Shown piece after piece: positions 7,113-17,113 of a stretch of 35,914 nt of DNA. The stretch is from Halothermothrix sp. DTU029. GTDB lineage: Bacteria > Bacillota > Halanaerobiia > Halanaerobiales > DTU029. Below the pieces are notes generated by a model. That model was not told where the DNA came from. It did not search any database and was given only the letters and a program-made list of their open reading frames with translations. Within the stretch, counting starts at the first letter, position 1. Each line of letters begins with the position of its first letter. The DNA lies in assembly GCA_001512435.1 (NCBI GenBank), contig LFRS01000169.1, positions 1 through 35,914 of the forward strand. Reading direction: 5' to 3'. Position numbers and translations under genes: made by a program.

Positions 7113-8048
7113 ATGAATAAAGAACATATACCGGTATTATTGGAGGAAACAATCGAATATTTGAATTGCCAGAAAGAGGGTATCTATATTGATGGTACAC
7201 TTGGCCGTGGTGGCCATACAGGAGAGATTCTGAAAAAACTAGAGGGAACAGGAAAGCTTATCGGTATAGATCGGGATATAGAAGCAATTAGAAAAGTAGA
7301 AGAAAGATATGGGAAATTAGCAAACCTGGATCTGATTCATGATAATTATATCAATATACCTGCAATACTTGACAGGATTGGTATTAGGGAAGTAGATGGG
7401 ATGTTGTTTGATCTGGGTGTTTCTTCTCCACAGTTTGACAATCCGGAAAGGGGTTTTTCTTATAATTATGATGCCTTTCTGGATATGAGGATGGACCAGG
7501 AGCAGGAATTAACTGCTGCAGAGATTGTCAATACTTACTCCCAGGAGGACTTAAGCAGAATAATTAAGGACTATGGAGAAGAGAAATGGGCTTCCCGGAT
7601 TGCAGATTTTATAGTAAAGGCCCGGAAAAGAAAGCCTATTGAAAGGACTCTGGAGCTTGTAGAGATAATCAAGGCGGCTATCCCTGCCGCAGCCCGGAGA
7701 AGTGGCGGACATCCAGCCAGGAAAACCTTCCAGGCTTTAAGGATCGCTACCAATAATGAATTAAACCAATTGGAAGAAATGTTGGGAAAGGTAGTAGCTT
7801 ATTTGAAACCTGGGGGCAGAATCTGTGTGATTACTTTTCATTCTCTGGAGGATAGGATTGTTAAAAATAAATTTAGACAATTAGCCCAAAATTGTACCTG
7901 CCCACCGGATTTTCCAGTATGTGTTTGTGATAATAAGGCTGAATTGAAGATATTAACCCGTAAACCAGTTACAGCCAGCAAAGAAGAACTTGCTAATAAC
8001 TCAAGGGCCAGAAGTGCTAAATTACGAGTAGCAGAAAAGATACAATAG
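7113..8048 (+). CDS. rsmH: 16S rRNA (cytosine-1402-N4)-methyltransferase
   Basis: SAM-dependent methyltransferase that modifies C1402 in the ribosomal decoding centre. The N-terminus [13 protein letters not shown] and the SAM-binding loop [14 protein letters not shown] are diagnostic. They are followed by [20 protein letters not shown] and the C-terminal [13 protein letters not shown]. Length of 311 aa is typical. It lies 26 bp after mraZ, its near-universal position in dcw clusters. Confidence 0.97.
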   Translation: MNKEHIPVLLEETIEYLNCQKEGIYIDGTLGRGGHTGEILKKLEGTGKLIGIDRDIEAIRKVEERYGKLANLDLIHDNYINIPAILDRIGIREVDGMLFDLGVSSPQFDNPERGFSYNYDAFLDMRMDQEQELTAAEIVNTYSQEDLSRIIKDYGEEKWASRIADFIVKARKRKPIERTLELVEIIKAAIPAAARRSGGHPARKTFQALRIATNNELNQLEEMLGKVVAYLKPGGRICVITFHSLEDRIVKNKFRQLAQNCTCPPDFPVCVCDNKAELKILTRKPVTASKEELANNSRARSAKLRVAEKIQ

Positions 8049-8103
8049 TGATTTTATAAGGGGAATTGTTGATTGTTCTAAATAAAAAGGTGGGTGAATA
8101 AAT

Positions 8104-8565
8104 TTGTTACAGACCAATTATCATTATACTTATCAAGGAAAAAATGCTCATAATAAAGTAAATGCCAGCAGTAATAGTATGTCTGGTAAAATGGCCTTGT
8201 TTTATATATTTTTACTTTTATTGTTTGCTCTTATTCTGGTTTCATATATCTGTCAGTCTGTGAAAATTACCCACCTTAATTATAAGGTCAGCAGTCTGGA
8301 AGAAGAGCTGAATTCTATCCAAAGGGAAGTAGATTCCTTGAATCTGAAAGTGGCCAGGGAGATGTCTGTAGCCCGGATAGAGACAATTGCCAGAAATGAT
8401 TTAAAAATGGTAGAACCGGATAAGGTAGAATTTGTTTTTCTGCGAAATAGAGAACTGGAAGAAGATATTTATCCAGTCCCAGGGCAAAGGGAAATCTTTT
8501 TTGTCAGGGTCATTAATGATTTTCTGGAAAGAGTGGGTACTGTCAGGGCTGAAGAATTGCGCTAG
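8104..8565 (+). CDS. ftsL: Cell division protein FtsL
   Basis: Small bitopic division protein of 153 aa. It has a cytoplasmic tail of about 30 residues, one transmembrane helix (about 31-53, FYIFLLLLFALILVSYIC) and a leucine-zipper-like coiled coil (about 55-90). A membrane-distal segment follows with the ARNDLKM...P motif of the FtsL/DivIC family. FtsL, FtsQ/DivIB and DivIC form a septal complex that activates FtsW and the septal PBP. Sequence conservation is low, so position between rsmH and the PBP gene carries much of the call. TTG 8104 has GGTGGGTG upstream. Confidence 0.85.
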   Translation: MLQTNYHYTYQGKNAHNKVNASSNSMSGKMALFYIFLLLLFALILVSYICQSVKITHLNYKVSSLEEELNSIQREVDSLNLKVAREMSVARIETIARNDLKMVEPDKVEFVFLRNRELEEDIYPVPGQREIFFVRVINDFLERVGTVRAEELR

Positions 8566-8583
8566 TACAGGGGGATTATAAAA

Positions 8584-10662
8584 TTGTCTGTTTATCCTCA
8601 ATTACAGGTTAGAAAAAGGATCCTGCTTTTATTTTTAATATTTTTATTTCTGGTTTTTCTTTTGTCCATCAGATTGGCCTGGATACAGGTTGTTAATAGT
8701 GCTGAGTTTCAAAAAAGAGCCCTGGAACAGAGAACCAGGGAATTAAAGGTTGAACCTAAACGGGGTATAATTTATGATAAAAAGGGCAGGGAATTGGCTA
8801 TAAGTGGCAGCAGTGAAACTGTTGTTGCTGTACCAATGGAAATAGAAGACCCAGGGAGAACAGCCAGGATTTTGTCAAATATCCTGGCCTTAGAATATGA
8901 TTATGTATATGACCGGCTAACCCGGAAAGCCAGTGCTGTTTATATAAAAAGAAAGGTATCAGAAGAGATTGCTGAAGAGGTACGGAGACAGAATTTAGCA
9001 GGAATTACTTTTACTGAAGAAAGTAAGAGATTTTATCCCAAAGGAAATCTGGCCAGCCATATCCTGGGTTTTGCCGGTATAGACAGCCAGGGTCTGGAAG
9101 GCCTGGAATTATCCTATGATAAATATTTAAGGGGTAAACCTGGAAAGATAGGGATTGAAAGAGATGCAGCTGGTAGATTTATACCAGATGGGATTCAACA
9201 GTATGTAGCACCCCATGATGGCTATAATATCTATTTGACTATTGATGAAGTAATTCAATATATAGTAGAACGGGAACTGGATAAAGCCATGACAGAACTT
9301 CAGACTTCTGATGCTACTGTAATTGTGATGGATCCCAAAACAGGGGGAATCCTGGCTTTGGCCAACCGGCCGGATTATGATCTGAATAATTTTGCTGCTT
9401 ATCCCCAGAAAAACTGGAGAAATAGGGCTATTTCTGATGGTTTTGAACCTGGTTCTACCTTTAAAATCATTACTACTGCTGCTGCTCTGGAAGAAGGAGT
9501 AGTTAATGAATATGATTATTTTGCGGATCCTGGCCATATTTTAGTAAGTGGTGAAAGGATAAATTGCTGGAAATATGGTGGCCATGGCAGCCAGACTTTT
9601 GCTGAAGTTGTACAAAATTCCTGTAATCCCGGTTTTGTTCAGGTGGGAATGAGACTGGGTAAGGAATCCTTTTATAATTATATAAAGGCTTTTGGTTTTG
9701 GTAGTAAAACTTCTATAAGGCTTCCCGGAGAAGCTACAGGTATAATGTTAAATTATGATTCCATCGGCCCTGTTGAGCTGGCTACAATGTCTTTTGGCCA
9801 TGGAATAACTGTAACTCCAATACAATTGACAACAGCAGTAGCTGCTATAGCCAACAAAGGTATGCTTATGCAGCCCCGCCTGGTGGAAGAAATAAGAACA
9901 TCCACAGGCCAATTGGTGGAGAGGATAGAGCCAGTGGCAGTAAGACAGGTAGTCTCTGAAGAGACTGCAGACCGTACTCTCAAATTACTGGAGAAAGTTG
10001 TAGCTGATGGTACGGGAAGTAGTGCTGCTATTAGTGGTTACCGTATAGGTGGGAAAACAGGAACTGCCAAGCATTATGGTGTTGAGGTTTATGACTCCTC
10101 CTTTATAGGTATACTGCCTATTGATGATCCCCAATTAGTCATCATGGTAGTTTTTTATGATCTTACTGGTCAGCTATACTATGGTAGCCAGACAGCTGCG
10201 CCAGTTTTTCGCAATATAGCATTAGATGTAATCCGCTATCTGGATATAGCACCTTCTTTTCCGGCTGAAGAGGAAAATAAAATAAACAGGGTCTTGACAG
10301 TGCCTGATTTAATAAATATGGATATATATGAAGCAGAAAATCTATTGAGAAAAGAGGCTTTTGATGTTAAAATTGTAGGGAAGAGCAAAAAGGTATTAAA
10401 ACAGGTTCCTCTGGCTGGTGCCAGGATCCTGGAAGGGACTACAGTCCTCCTGTTTACTGAAGAGGATTATGACCGGAATTATTTAATTGCTGTACCAGAC
10501 CTGACAGGTATGACTGTAGATGAAGCCAGTTATTTACTTGAACAGATTGGACTCTTATTACAGGTTAAGGGAAAGGGCAGGATAATTAAGCAGGATATTC
10601 AGGCGGGAGAACGGGTATCAAGTGGTACTGTAATAAGTGTTGAAGCAAAAGACAGTGCTTAA
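8584..10662 (+). CDS. Class B penicillin-binding protein with two PASTA domains (SpoVD/FtsI type)
   Basis: Septal peptidoglycan transpeptidase of 692 aa. It has an N-terminal anchor (about 10-32), a dimerisation/pedestal region (KRGIIYDKKGRELA near 62) and the transpeptidase motifs S291-T-F-K, S346-C-N and K491-T-G-T. Two C-terminal PASTA repeats follow (about 570-628 and 635-690). Two PASTA domains suggest a PBP2b-like division enzyme. The position before murE and beside the SpoVE-type FtsW also fits sporulation SpoVD, and a single enzyme may serve both roles. TTG 8584 follows CAGGGGG. A 42-bp gap with a new ribosome-binding site leads to murE. Confidence 0.93.
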   Translation: MSVYPQLQVRKRILLLFLIFLFLVFLLSIRLAWIQVVNSAEFQKRALEQRTRELKVEPKRGIIYDKKGRELAISGSSETVVAVPMEIEDPGRTARILSNILALEYDYVYDRLTRKASAVYIKRKVSEEIAEEVRRQNLAGITFTEESKRFYPKGNLASHILGFAGIDSQGLEGLELSYDKYLRGKPGKIGIERDAAGRFIPDGIQQYVAPHDGYNIYLTIDEVIQYIVERELDKAMTELQTSDATVIVMDPKTGGILALANRPDYDLNNFAAYPQKNWRNRAISDGFEPGSTFKIITTAAALEEGVVNEYDYFADPGHILVSGERINCWKYGGHGSQTFAEVVQNSCNPGFVQVGMRLGKESFYNYIKAFGFGSKTSIRLPGEATGIMLNYDSIGPVELATMSFGHGITVTPIQLTTAVAAIANKGMLMQPRLVEEIRTSTGQLVERIEPVAVRQVVSEETADRTLKLLEKVVADGTGSSAAISGYRIGGKTGTAKHYGVEVYDSSFIGILPIDDPQLVIMVVFYDLTGQLYYGSQTAAPVFRNIALDVIRYLDIAPSFPAEEENKINRVLTVPDLINMDIYEAENLLRKEAFDVKIVGKSKKVLKQVPLAGARILEGTTVLLFTEEDYDRNYLIAVPDLTGMTVDEASYLLEQIGLLLQVKGKGRIIKQDIQAGERVSSGTVISVEAKDSA

Positions 10663-10704
10663 AATTACCTTGTATTGGGTAAAATATAGGAGGAGGAGAC
10701 CCTG

Positions 10705-12177
10705 ATGTTACTAAAAGATTTAATTAAGAGGATAGAAGTACTGAAGATAGTGGGGAATCTTGATATAGAAATAAAAAAAATGGTCTATGATTCCCGCCAG
10801 GTTGAAGAAGGCAGTCTTTTTATTTGTATTGAAGGCTTTAAGGACGATGGCCATGATTATATAAATAAAGCTATTCAAAATGGTGCTGTAGCTATAGTGG
10901 TAGAAAAAGAGCTGGAAACATATCCGGATGGAATAACTGTTGTTGAAGTAGCTGATAGTAGAGAAACGATGGCTTATCTTGCAGCTGCTTTTTTTAATGA
11001 TCCACTGGAAAAACTGGACTTGATCGGGGTTACTGGTACAAATGGTAAAACAACAACTACTTATATCATAAAAAGTATTCTGGACAATACAGGCAGGGCT
11101 ACTGGTTTAATTGGGTCTATTAAGAATATTATTGGCGAAAAAACCTTGCCAGCTACCAGGACCACCCCTGAATCAATGGATTTGTATGGACTTTTTGCTG
11201 AGATGCTGGAAAACAGGCTCTCCCATGCTGTTATGGAGGTTTCTTCCCATGCCCTTGATTTAAAGAGAGTAGAAGGCATGGATTTTAAAGTAGCTATTTT
11301 TACAAATATTAGCCAGGATCATCTGGATTTCCACCAATCCTTTGATGAATATCTGCTGGCGAAAAGCAAACTTTTTCAACAGTTAGGACCTGGTGGGTTT
11401 GCAGTAGTAAATATTGATGATCCCAGGAGTGAACAGATTATAGCAGCAGCAAAGGGAGAGATTTTAACTTATGCCATCAAGAAAGAAGCTGATTTTCAGG
11501 CAAGAGATATTAAAATAAATTCCCGGGGAGTATCTTTTACAGTAGAGGGAAAATATAATTTTTCCTTGAACATGAAGCTGACAGGTTTGTTTAATGTCTA
11601 TAATGCCCTGGCAGCTATTGCCTGTGGTTATGCCCTGGGTTTGAGTCCGGAGGAGGTAAAATCTGGCCTGGAAAAGGTTAATGGTGTTGCCGGCAGATTT
11701 GAAATTGTAGATGAAGGCCAGGATTTTACTGTTATTGTAGACTTTGCTCATACTCCCGATGGACTGGAGAATGTTTTGCAAACAGCCCTTGAACTGGCCA
11801 AAGGGAAGATACACATTGTCTTTGGTTGTGGTGGGGACAGGGATAAGGGTAAAAGGCCAGAAATGGGGAGAATAGCCGCAGAATATGGAGATTATCTGGT
11901 CTTGACCTCGGATAATCCCCGTTCAGAAGATCCAATAGCTATTATAAAAGATATTGAGCAGGGGTTAGAAAAGAGCACAACTCCTTATGAAGTGATCCTG
12001 GATCGGCGGGAGGCAATATTTTATGCCATAGAAAAGGCTGGTCCTGGTGATATGGTCTTGATCTTTGGTAAAGGTCACGAAACCTATCAGATTTTCAAGG
12101 ATAAGACCATTTCCTTTGATGATCGCCAGGTTGCCAGAGAGGCTATCCGGGAAAGGTTTGCAGGTGATATGGGATGA
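10705..12177 (+). CDS. murE: UDP-MurNAc-L-Ala-D-Glu--meso-diaminopimelate ligase
   Basis: Mur ligase adding the third stem-peptide residue in the cytoplasm. The ATP-binding loop GTNGKTTT is at 111-118, and the carbamylated-lysine region and central HLDFH motif are present. DNPR at 403-406 is the signature of meso-diaminopimelate specificity, as opposed to the lysine-type enzymes. This implies m-DAP peptidoglycan. 490 aa, full length. GGAGGAGG precedes ATG 10705. Its stop overlaps the murF start (ATGA), so translation is probably coupled. Confidence 0.97.
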   Translation: MLLKDLIKRIEVLKIVGNLDIEIKKMVYDSRQVEEGSLFICIEGFKDDGHDYINKAIQNGAVAIVVEKELETYPDGITVVEVADSRETMAYLAAAFFNDPLEKLDLIGVTGTNGKTTTTYIIKSILDNTGRATGLIGSIKNIIGEKTLPATRTTPESMDLYGLFAEMLENRLSHAVMEVSSHALDLKRVEGMDFKVAIFTNISQDHLDFHQSFDEYLLAKSKLFQQLGPGGFAVVNIDDPRSEQIIAAAKGEILTYAIKKEADFQARDIKINSRGVSFTVEGKYNFSLNMKLTGLFNVYNALAAIACGYALGLSPEEVKSGLEKVNGVAGRFEIVDEGQDFTVIVDFAHTPDGLENVLQTALELAKGKIHIVFGCGGDRDKGKRPEMGRIAAEYGDYLVLTSDNPRSEDPIAIIKDIEQGLEKSTTPYEVILDRREAIFYAIEKAGPGDMVLIFGKGHETYQIFKDKTISFDDRQVAREAIRERFAGDMG

Positions 12178-13541
12178 AGAAGCTGACAGCAGAATTTATA
12201 GCAAAAAGCACAGCTGGAGACCTAATACAGGGGCCTCCGGCAGAGGAGATTCTGGGTGTTTCCATAGATAGTAGAACTATTCAAAAGGGAGAAGTGTTTT
12301 TTGCTATTAGAGGGGAAAGATTTGATGGTCATGATTTTATTAATGAGGCTATAGAAAAAGGAGCCAGGGCCCTTGTTGTAGATAGGCCAGTAGAGGTTAC
12401 GAGAGATATTGCCCTTATAAAAGTTGAGGATACCACAAAGGCTTTACAGGACCTGGCCAGGGCTTATCGTCTCCTCTTCAGGAACCTGAAGGTTATCGCC
12501 ATAACAGGTAGTGCTGGAAAGACTACTACCAAGGATATAATTGCTGCTTTATTAGAAAAAAAATATAGAACCAGAAAGACCAGAGGTAATTTAAATAATT
12601 TTTTTGGACTGCCTTTAACCTTGCTTGCTTTTGATGGAGAGGAAGAAGTGGCAGTACTGGAAATGGGTATGAGTCAATTGGGCGAGATCTCTTTACTGGC
12701 AGAGATTGCAAAACCAGAGATAGCTGTTATCACCAATGTAGGAAAAACCCATCTGGAAAGCCTTCTTTCTGTTGAAAATGTAGCAAAGGGAAAGGGGGAA
12801 CTGATCACTTCCTTACCGGCAGAGGGTGTTGCTATACTGAATTATGATAATGACTATGTGCGAAATATGGGCAGCTTATTTCCGGGGAGAAAGATATATT
12901 ATGGATTAAAGGGAGAGGCAGACCTCTATGCAGATAATATAGTTACTTTCCAGAACAGGATGGAGTTTGATATTCATTATGAAAATGAAGTGGAAAGAAT
13001 AAAACTGGATAGAACCGGCCTTCATAATGTCTATAATGCCCTGGCTGCTATTGCGGTAGCCCGCCTGTTGGGGATCACCTGGCAGGAGATAAGGGAAGGA
13101 TTAATGAATGTAGATTATTCTTCTTTACGCTGGGATGTTCAGGTACAAAATGGGATTACTATAATAAATGATGCCTATAATGCTAATCCTCTCTCTATGG
13201 AGGCCAGTATCAGTGCTGCCAAAGATATGAAAGGGAAAAGATTAGTACTGGCCCTTGGGGCTATGTTGGAGTTAGGGGAGGAAGAAGAGTCTGCCCACCT
13301 GCAACTGGGAGAATATGTATCCGGGCAAGGAGTAGCTTTGCTGATTACTGTTGGAGAAATTGCCCGTTTAATAGCTAAAGGGGCCAGGGAAAAAGGGATG
13401 CCAGAAGACCAGATTGTCGAATGTGAAAATAATCAAGTAGCAAGTGAGATATTGAGCAAGTATCTGCAGGAGGGGGATGTCTTGCTGGTTAAAGGATCCC
13501 GGGGTTTAAAGATGGAGGAAATAGTAAGGGCTTTATTATAA
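12174..13541 (+). CDS. murF: UDP-MurNAc-tripeptide--D-Ala-D-Ala ligase
   Basis: Final cytoplasmic Mur ligase. It adds the D-Ala-D-Ala made by Ddl, which is encoded about 8 kb upstream. The ATP loop GSAGKTTTK starts at residue 112, and NDAYNANP, typical of MurF, lies in the C-terminal half. 455 aa. It overlaps murE by 4 bp. B. subtilis keeps murF elsewhere, so its place here resembles the more complete dcw arrangement. Confidence 0.96.
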   Translation: MKKLTAEFIAKSTAGDLIQGPPAEEILGVSIDSRTIQKGEVFFAIRGERFDGHDFINEAIEKGARALVVDRPVEVTRDIALIKVEDTTKALQDLARAYRLLFRNLKVIAITGSAGKTTTKDIIAALLEKKYRTRKTRGNLNNFFGLPLTLLAFDGEEEVAVLEMGMSQLGEISLLAEIAKPEIAVITNVGKTHLESLLSVENVAKGKGELITSLPAEGVAILNYDNDYVRNMGSLFPGRKIYYGLKGEADLYADNIVTFQNRMEFDIHYENEVERIKLDRTGLHNVYNALAAIAVARLLGITWQEIREGLMNVDYSSLRWDVQVQNGITIINDAYNANPLSMEASISAAKDMKGKRLVLALGAMLELGEEEESAHLQLGEYVSGQGVALLITVGEIARLIAKGAREKGMPEDQIVECENNQVASEILSKYLQEGDVLLVKGSRGLKMEEIVRALL

Positions 13542-13568
13542 ATGTAATAATTATTGGAGGAAAATAAA

Positions 13569-14531
13569 ATGCTATATTTAACAGCAGTTTTTTTGCCTTT
13601 TCTTATTTTAATACTTTTTGGTCCTGCTTTAATAAAAGGTTTGCAGTATCTTAATTTTGGACAACAGATCAGGGGCGAAGGTCCCAGTTCTCATTTGAAG
13701 AAAAAGGGAATTCCCACCATGGGTGGTATCTTGATTGTCCTGGCCATATTAATTTCTTCTTTTGTTTTCCTGGACCTCAGTACAGAGGTAATATGGGCAT
13801 TGATAACAACACTGGCCATGGGCTTAATTGGTTTCCTTGATGATATAATAAAGATTCGTAGCAAGCGGTCACTGGGTTTAAAGGCCAGGGAAAAACTAAT
13901 AGGGCAGATTACTGTTGGCTTGCTTCTGGCCCTATATGTTGTCTTTTATTCCAATATAGGAAAAGAAATATTATTTCCCTTTACAGGTTGGCTTATTAAT
14001 CCTGGCTACTTACTTATACCCTTTATTGTATTTATAGTAGTTGGTTTTACCAATGCAGTAAACCTGACAGATGGTCTTGATGGACTGGCTGCAGGTGTTA
14101 CCTTAATTGTCTGTACTGCCCTGGCAGTACTCTGCTCAGCCCTGGGGTATAAACAACTGGCTATATATGCTTTAATTGTCAGTGGTGCCTGTCTGGGCTT
14201 TGTCTGGTTCAATAGTCATCCGGCTCAGGTTTTTATGGGGGATGTAGGCTCCCTGGCTCTGGGTGGTGCTGTATCAGCCCTGGCGGTTCTTTCCGGGACA
14301 GAGTTTTTCCTGGTTATTATTGGAGGAATATATGTAGCAGAGGCCTTATCAGTGATGATACAGGTTGGTTATTTTAGATTAACTGGTGGGAAGAGGATAT
14401 TCAGGATGACCCCTCTCCATCACCATTATGAATTGACTGGTCTGGAGGAAGCACAAATAGTTTCCCGTTTCTGGATCACCAGTATTATTCTTGCCATTCT
14501 TGGCCTCTTTTCATATTTTATTATTCTATAA
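13569..14531 (+). CDS. mraY: Phospho-MurNAc-pentapeptide transferase
   Basis: Integral membrane enzyme that transfers phospho-MurNAc-pentapeptide to undecaprenyl phosphate, forming lipid I. It has about ten transmembrane helices in 320 aa. Visible motifs are GIPTMGG, the Asp pair in FLDDIIK, NLTDGLDGLA, and the C-terminal histidine patch TPLHHHYELTG. I chose ATG 13569 because TGGAGG (13555-13560) is its Shine-Dalgarno; an in-frame TTG at 13554 overlaps that site. Confidence 0.97.
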   Translation: MLYLTAVFLPFLILILFGPALIKGLQYLNFGQQIRGEGPSSHLKKKGIPTMGGILIVLAILISSFVFLDLSTEVIWALITTLAMGLIGFLDDIIKIRSKRSLGLKAREKLIGQITVGLLLALYVVFYSNIGKEILFPFTGWLINPGYLLIPFIVFIVVGFTNAVNLTDGLDGLAAGVTLIVCTALAVLCSALGYKQLAIYALIVSGACLGFVWFNSHPAQVFMGDVGSLALGGAVSALAVLSGTEFFLVIIGGIYVAEALSVMIQVGYFRLTGGKRIFRMTPLHHHYELTGLEEAQIVSRFWITSIILAILGLFSYFIIL

Positions 14532-14548
14532 AAGCAAGGGGTTATTTT

Positions 14549-15913
14549 ATGATGGAGCTTAAGAATAAAAAAATTGCCATTATTGGTTTGAGCCGGACTG
14601 GGGTAGCTACGGCTGAATTTCTTTCCCGGGCTGGTGCCAGAGTTATAGTTTCTGATACAAAAACAGCTCCTTTCCTGGAAAAGGAAATGGAAGCCCTAAA
14701 AGGACTGGAGCTTGATTATGAATTAGGTTATCATGGCGAGAAATCTCTGGCTGCTGATTTGATTGTTGTCAGCCCAGGGGTACCCCTGGATATACCCTTT
14801 TTTAAAAAAGCAAGGGAGAAGGGTATTCCCATAATCAGTGAGATAGAATTGGCTTATCATTTTACAGAAGGGAAAATCATAGCCATTACCGGGACCAACG
14901 GTAAAACCACAACCACTTCCTTGATTGGAGAGATTCTGCAAAAGGCCCAGATAGGCAAGGTAAAAGTAGCAGGAAATATTGGTACTCCCTTGATAAGAGA
15001 GATAGGGGATTTAGGACAAGATGACTGGCTGGTAGTGGAAGTCAGTTCCTTTCAATTGGAAACTATAGTTGATTTCAAGCCGGATATTAGTTTGTTTTTG
15101 AATTTTACAGCCGATCATCTGGATAGGCATAAAAGCCTGGAGAATTACTGGTTAGCCAAAAAACGAATTTTTGAAAACCAGACTTCCAGGGATATGGCCC
15201 TGGTTAATTTTGATGATCAGGATGTTATGAAGGCAGTAAAAGATTTTCCTGGCAGAATATATCAGGTCAGCATGGATAAAAAGGTAAATCCAGGTATAAG
15301 TCTTGTAGACAATAAACTAGTCTTCCGGGCAGAGGATAGGGAGGAGGTTCTTATAAACTGTACAGATATTCCCCTCCCGGGATTACATAATATCCAGAAT
15401 GTTGCCTTTGCAGCCCTAACTGCTTACTTGCTTGGTATTCCTGTAGAGATAATCAGGAATGCTATTAGGGATTTTAAGGCTGCAGGTCATCGCCTGGAGG
15501 AAGTCTGTTTATTGGAAAATAATATCTTGGTTATTGATGATTCAAAGGCTACTAACCCTGATGCGGCTATAAAAGGGATTGAATCTTTTACCAGGCCTTT
15601 AGTTCTGCTGGCAGGAGGGCAGGACCGGAATGCAGATTTTACAGAATGGGGCCGGGTTGTCAGGGAACGGGCAAGGGTTCTGGTATTGTTGGGAGAGACC
15701 AGATATAAAATGCGGGAAGTGGCATTAAAAAGCGGTTTTCCCAATATAAATATACATATAGCAGACAATATGAAAGAGGCTGTAGAGATTGCTGCCCAAA
15801 ACTTAAAGCCAGGTGACTGCCTACTCCTGTCACCGGCCTGTCCCAGTTGGGATATGTATAAGAGTTATCAGGAAAGGGGTAGGGAGTTTCAGGATTTGGT
15901 TAAGACTCTATAG
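14549..15913 (+). CDS. murD: UDP-MurNAc-L-alanine--D-glutamate ligase
   Basis: Mur ligase adding D-Glu. It has an N-terminal UDP-binding Rossmann domain (IAIIGLSRTGVA), the ATP loop GTNGKTTT at 115-122, LNFTADHLDRH in the central domain and LLSPACPSWDMY near the C-terminus, where most relatives have PACAS. 454 aa. AAGGGG lies about 8 nt before ATG 14549. It follows mraY by 17 bp. Confidence 0.96.
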   Translation: MMELKNKKIAIIGLSRTGVATAEFLSRAGARVIVSDTKTAPFLEKEMEALKGLELDYELGYHGEKSLAADLIVVSPGVPLDIPFFKKAREKGIPIISEIELAYHFTEGKIIAITGTNGKTTTTSLIGEILQKAQIGKVKVAGNIGTPLIREIGDLGQDDWLVVEVSSFQLETIVDFKPDISLFLNFTADHLDRHKSLENYWLAKKRIFENQTSRDMALVNFDDQDVMKAVKDFPGRIYQVSMDKKVNPGISLVDNKLVFRAEDREEVLINCTDIPLPGLHNIQNVAFAALTAYLLGIPVEIIRNAIRDFKAAGHRLEEVCLLENNILVIDDSKATNPDAAIKGIESFTRPLVLLAGGQDRNADFTEWGRVVRERARVLVLLGETRYKMREVALKSGFPNINIHIADNMKEAVEIAAQNLKPGDCLLLSPACPSWDMYKSYQERGREFQDLVKTL

Positions 15914-15990
15914 TTCTAGTTTCAAGATAATGGATAGAAAAGTAATACCAGGCTACATGAGTTCTACTGAGGATTTAAGGGGGATTGGAT

Positions 15991-17088
15991 TTGGAAAATA
16001 AAAAAGCACCTGATTATATCCTGCTCTTTGTAGTAATTACTCTGATGTTAATTGGACTGATTATGATATTAAGTGCCAGCTCAATACGGGCTCTGGCAGA
16101 TTATAATGATAGCTTTTATTTGTTCAGGCACCAATTGCTCTGGTCAGTAATTGGCATCCTGGCCATGATCTTTTTTATGAATCTGGATTATCAGATTTAC
16201 CAGAAATATGCCAGATTAATCCTTATCCTGACCATATTAGGCCTATTAATTGTCTTAATTCCGGGAATAGGAAGGGTAGCCGGTGGTTCCAGGAGATGGA
16301 TTATTTTTGGCCCAATCCGTATTCAACCCTCTGAATTAGCCAAATTAGGTATGGTTATATATTTATCCCAGTATTTTGCCAGAAAAGGAGAGAAGGTGAA
16401 GGACTTTCTGGAGGGGCTTTTACCTCCTTTGATTATCCTGGGGATAGTATTTCTCTTGATTCTTCTGGAACCTGATCTTGGTACTGCTATCACCATAGCC
16501 GGTACAGTTTTTTTGATGTTGTTTGTTGCAGGAGCCAGGTATGCCCACCTGGGTTTATTAATTCTGGTCAGTGTTCCCCTTTTGCTTTTTTTTATAATCA
16601 GGGAAGATTATAGGAGGGAGAGGCTTTTTTCCTTTTTAGACCCCTGGTCAGATCCCCTTGATACAGGTTATCATATTATCCAGTCTTTACTGGCTCTGGG
16701 CTCTGGGGGTATCTTTGGTGTTGGTTTAGGCCAAAGCAAGCAGAAATTTTTATATTTACCAGAACCGGGAACAGATTTTATCTTTGCCATTATTGGGGAA
16801 GAGCTTGGTTTAATCGGGACTCTCCTGGTTTTATTCCTCTTTTTTCTTTTTGCCTGGAGGGGACTAAAAATTGCCCTTAATGTCCCCGATCTTTTTGGGT
16901 CATTACTGGCAACAGGAATAAGTTCAATGGTTATACTACAGGCCTTGATTAATATTGCTGTTGTTACTTCTTCCATGCCAATTACCGGTATAACCCTGCC
17001 TTTTATCAGTTATGGAGGCACCTCCCTGGTAATCATGTTATCATCAGTAGGTATCTTACTGAATATTTCCCGTTATGCTCTGGAATAA
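15991..17088 (+). CDS. ftsW: SEDS-family lipid II polymerase FtsW/SpoVE
   Basis: Peptidoglycan glycosyltransferase of the SEDS family with about ten transmembrane helices (365 aa). Motifs include GSRRWI, QPSELAKLG, EPDLGTA, the large extracellular loop with DPWSDPLDTGYHIIQSLLALGSGG, and PFISYGGTS near the C-terminus. Its position between murD and murG matches B. subtilis spoVE, but no other FtsW is in the window, so it may serve vegetative division too. TTG 15991 is chosen because AAGGGGG (15977-15983) is 7 nt upstream; the TTG at 15985 is too close to it. Confidence 0.95.
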   Translation: MENKKAPDYILLFVVITLMLIGLIMILSASSIRALADYNDSFYLFRHQLLWSVIGILAMIFFMNLDYQIYQKYARLILILTILGLLIVLIPGIGRVAGGSRRWIIFGPIRIQPSELAKLGMVIYLSQYFARKGEKVKDFLEGLLPPLIILGIVFLLILLEPDLGTAITIAGTVFLMLFVAGARYAHLGLLILVSVPLLLFFIIREDYRRERLFSFLDPWSDPLDTGYHIIQSLLALGSGGIFGVGLGQSKQKFLYLPEPGTDFIFAIIGEELGLIGTLLVLFLFFLFAWRGLKIALNVPDLFGSLLATGISSMVILQALINIAVVTSSMPITGITLPFISYGGTSLVIMLSSVGILLNISRYALE

Positions 17089-17113
17089 TATAGAAGATAA
17101 GAGGTGTAGATAG

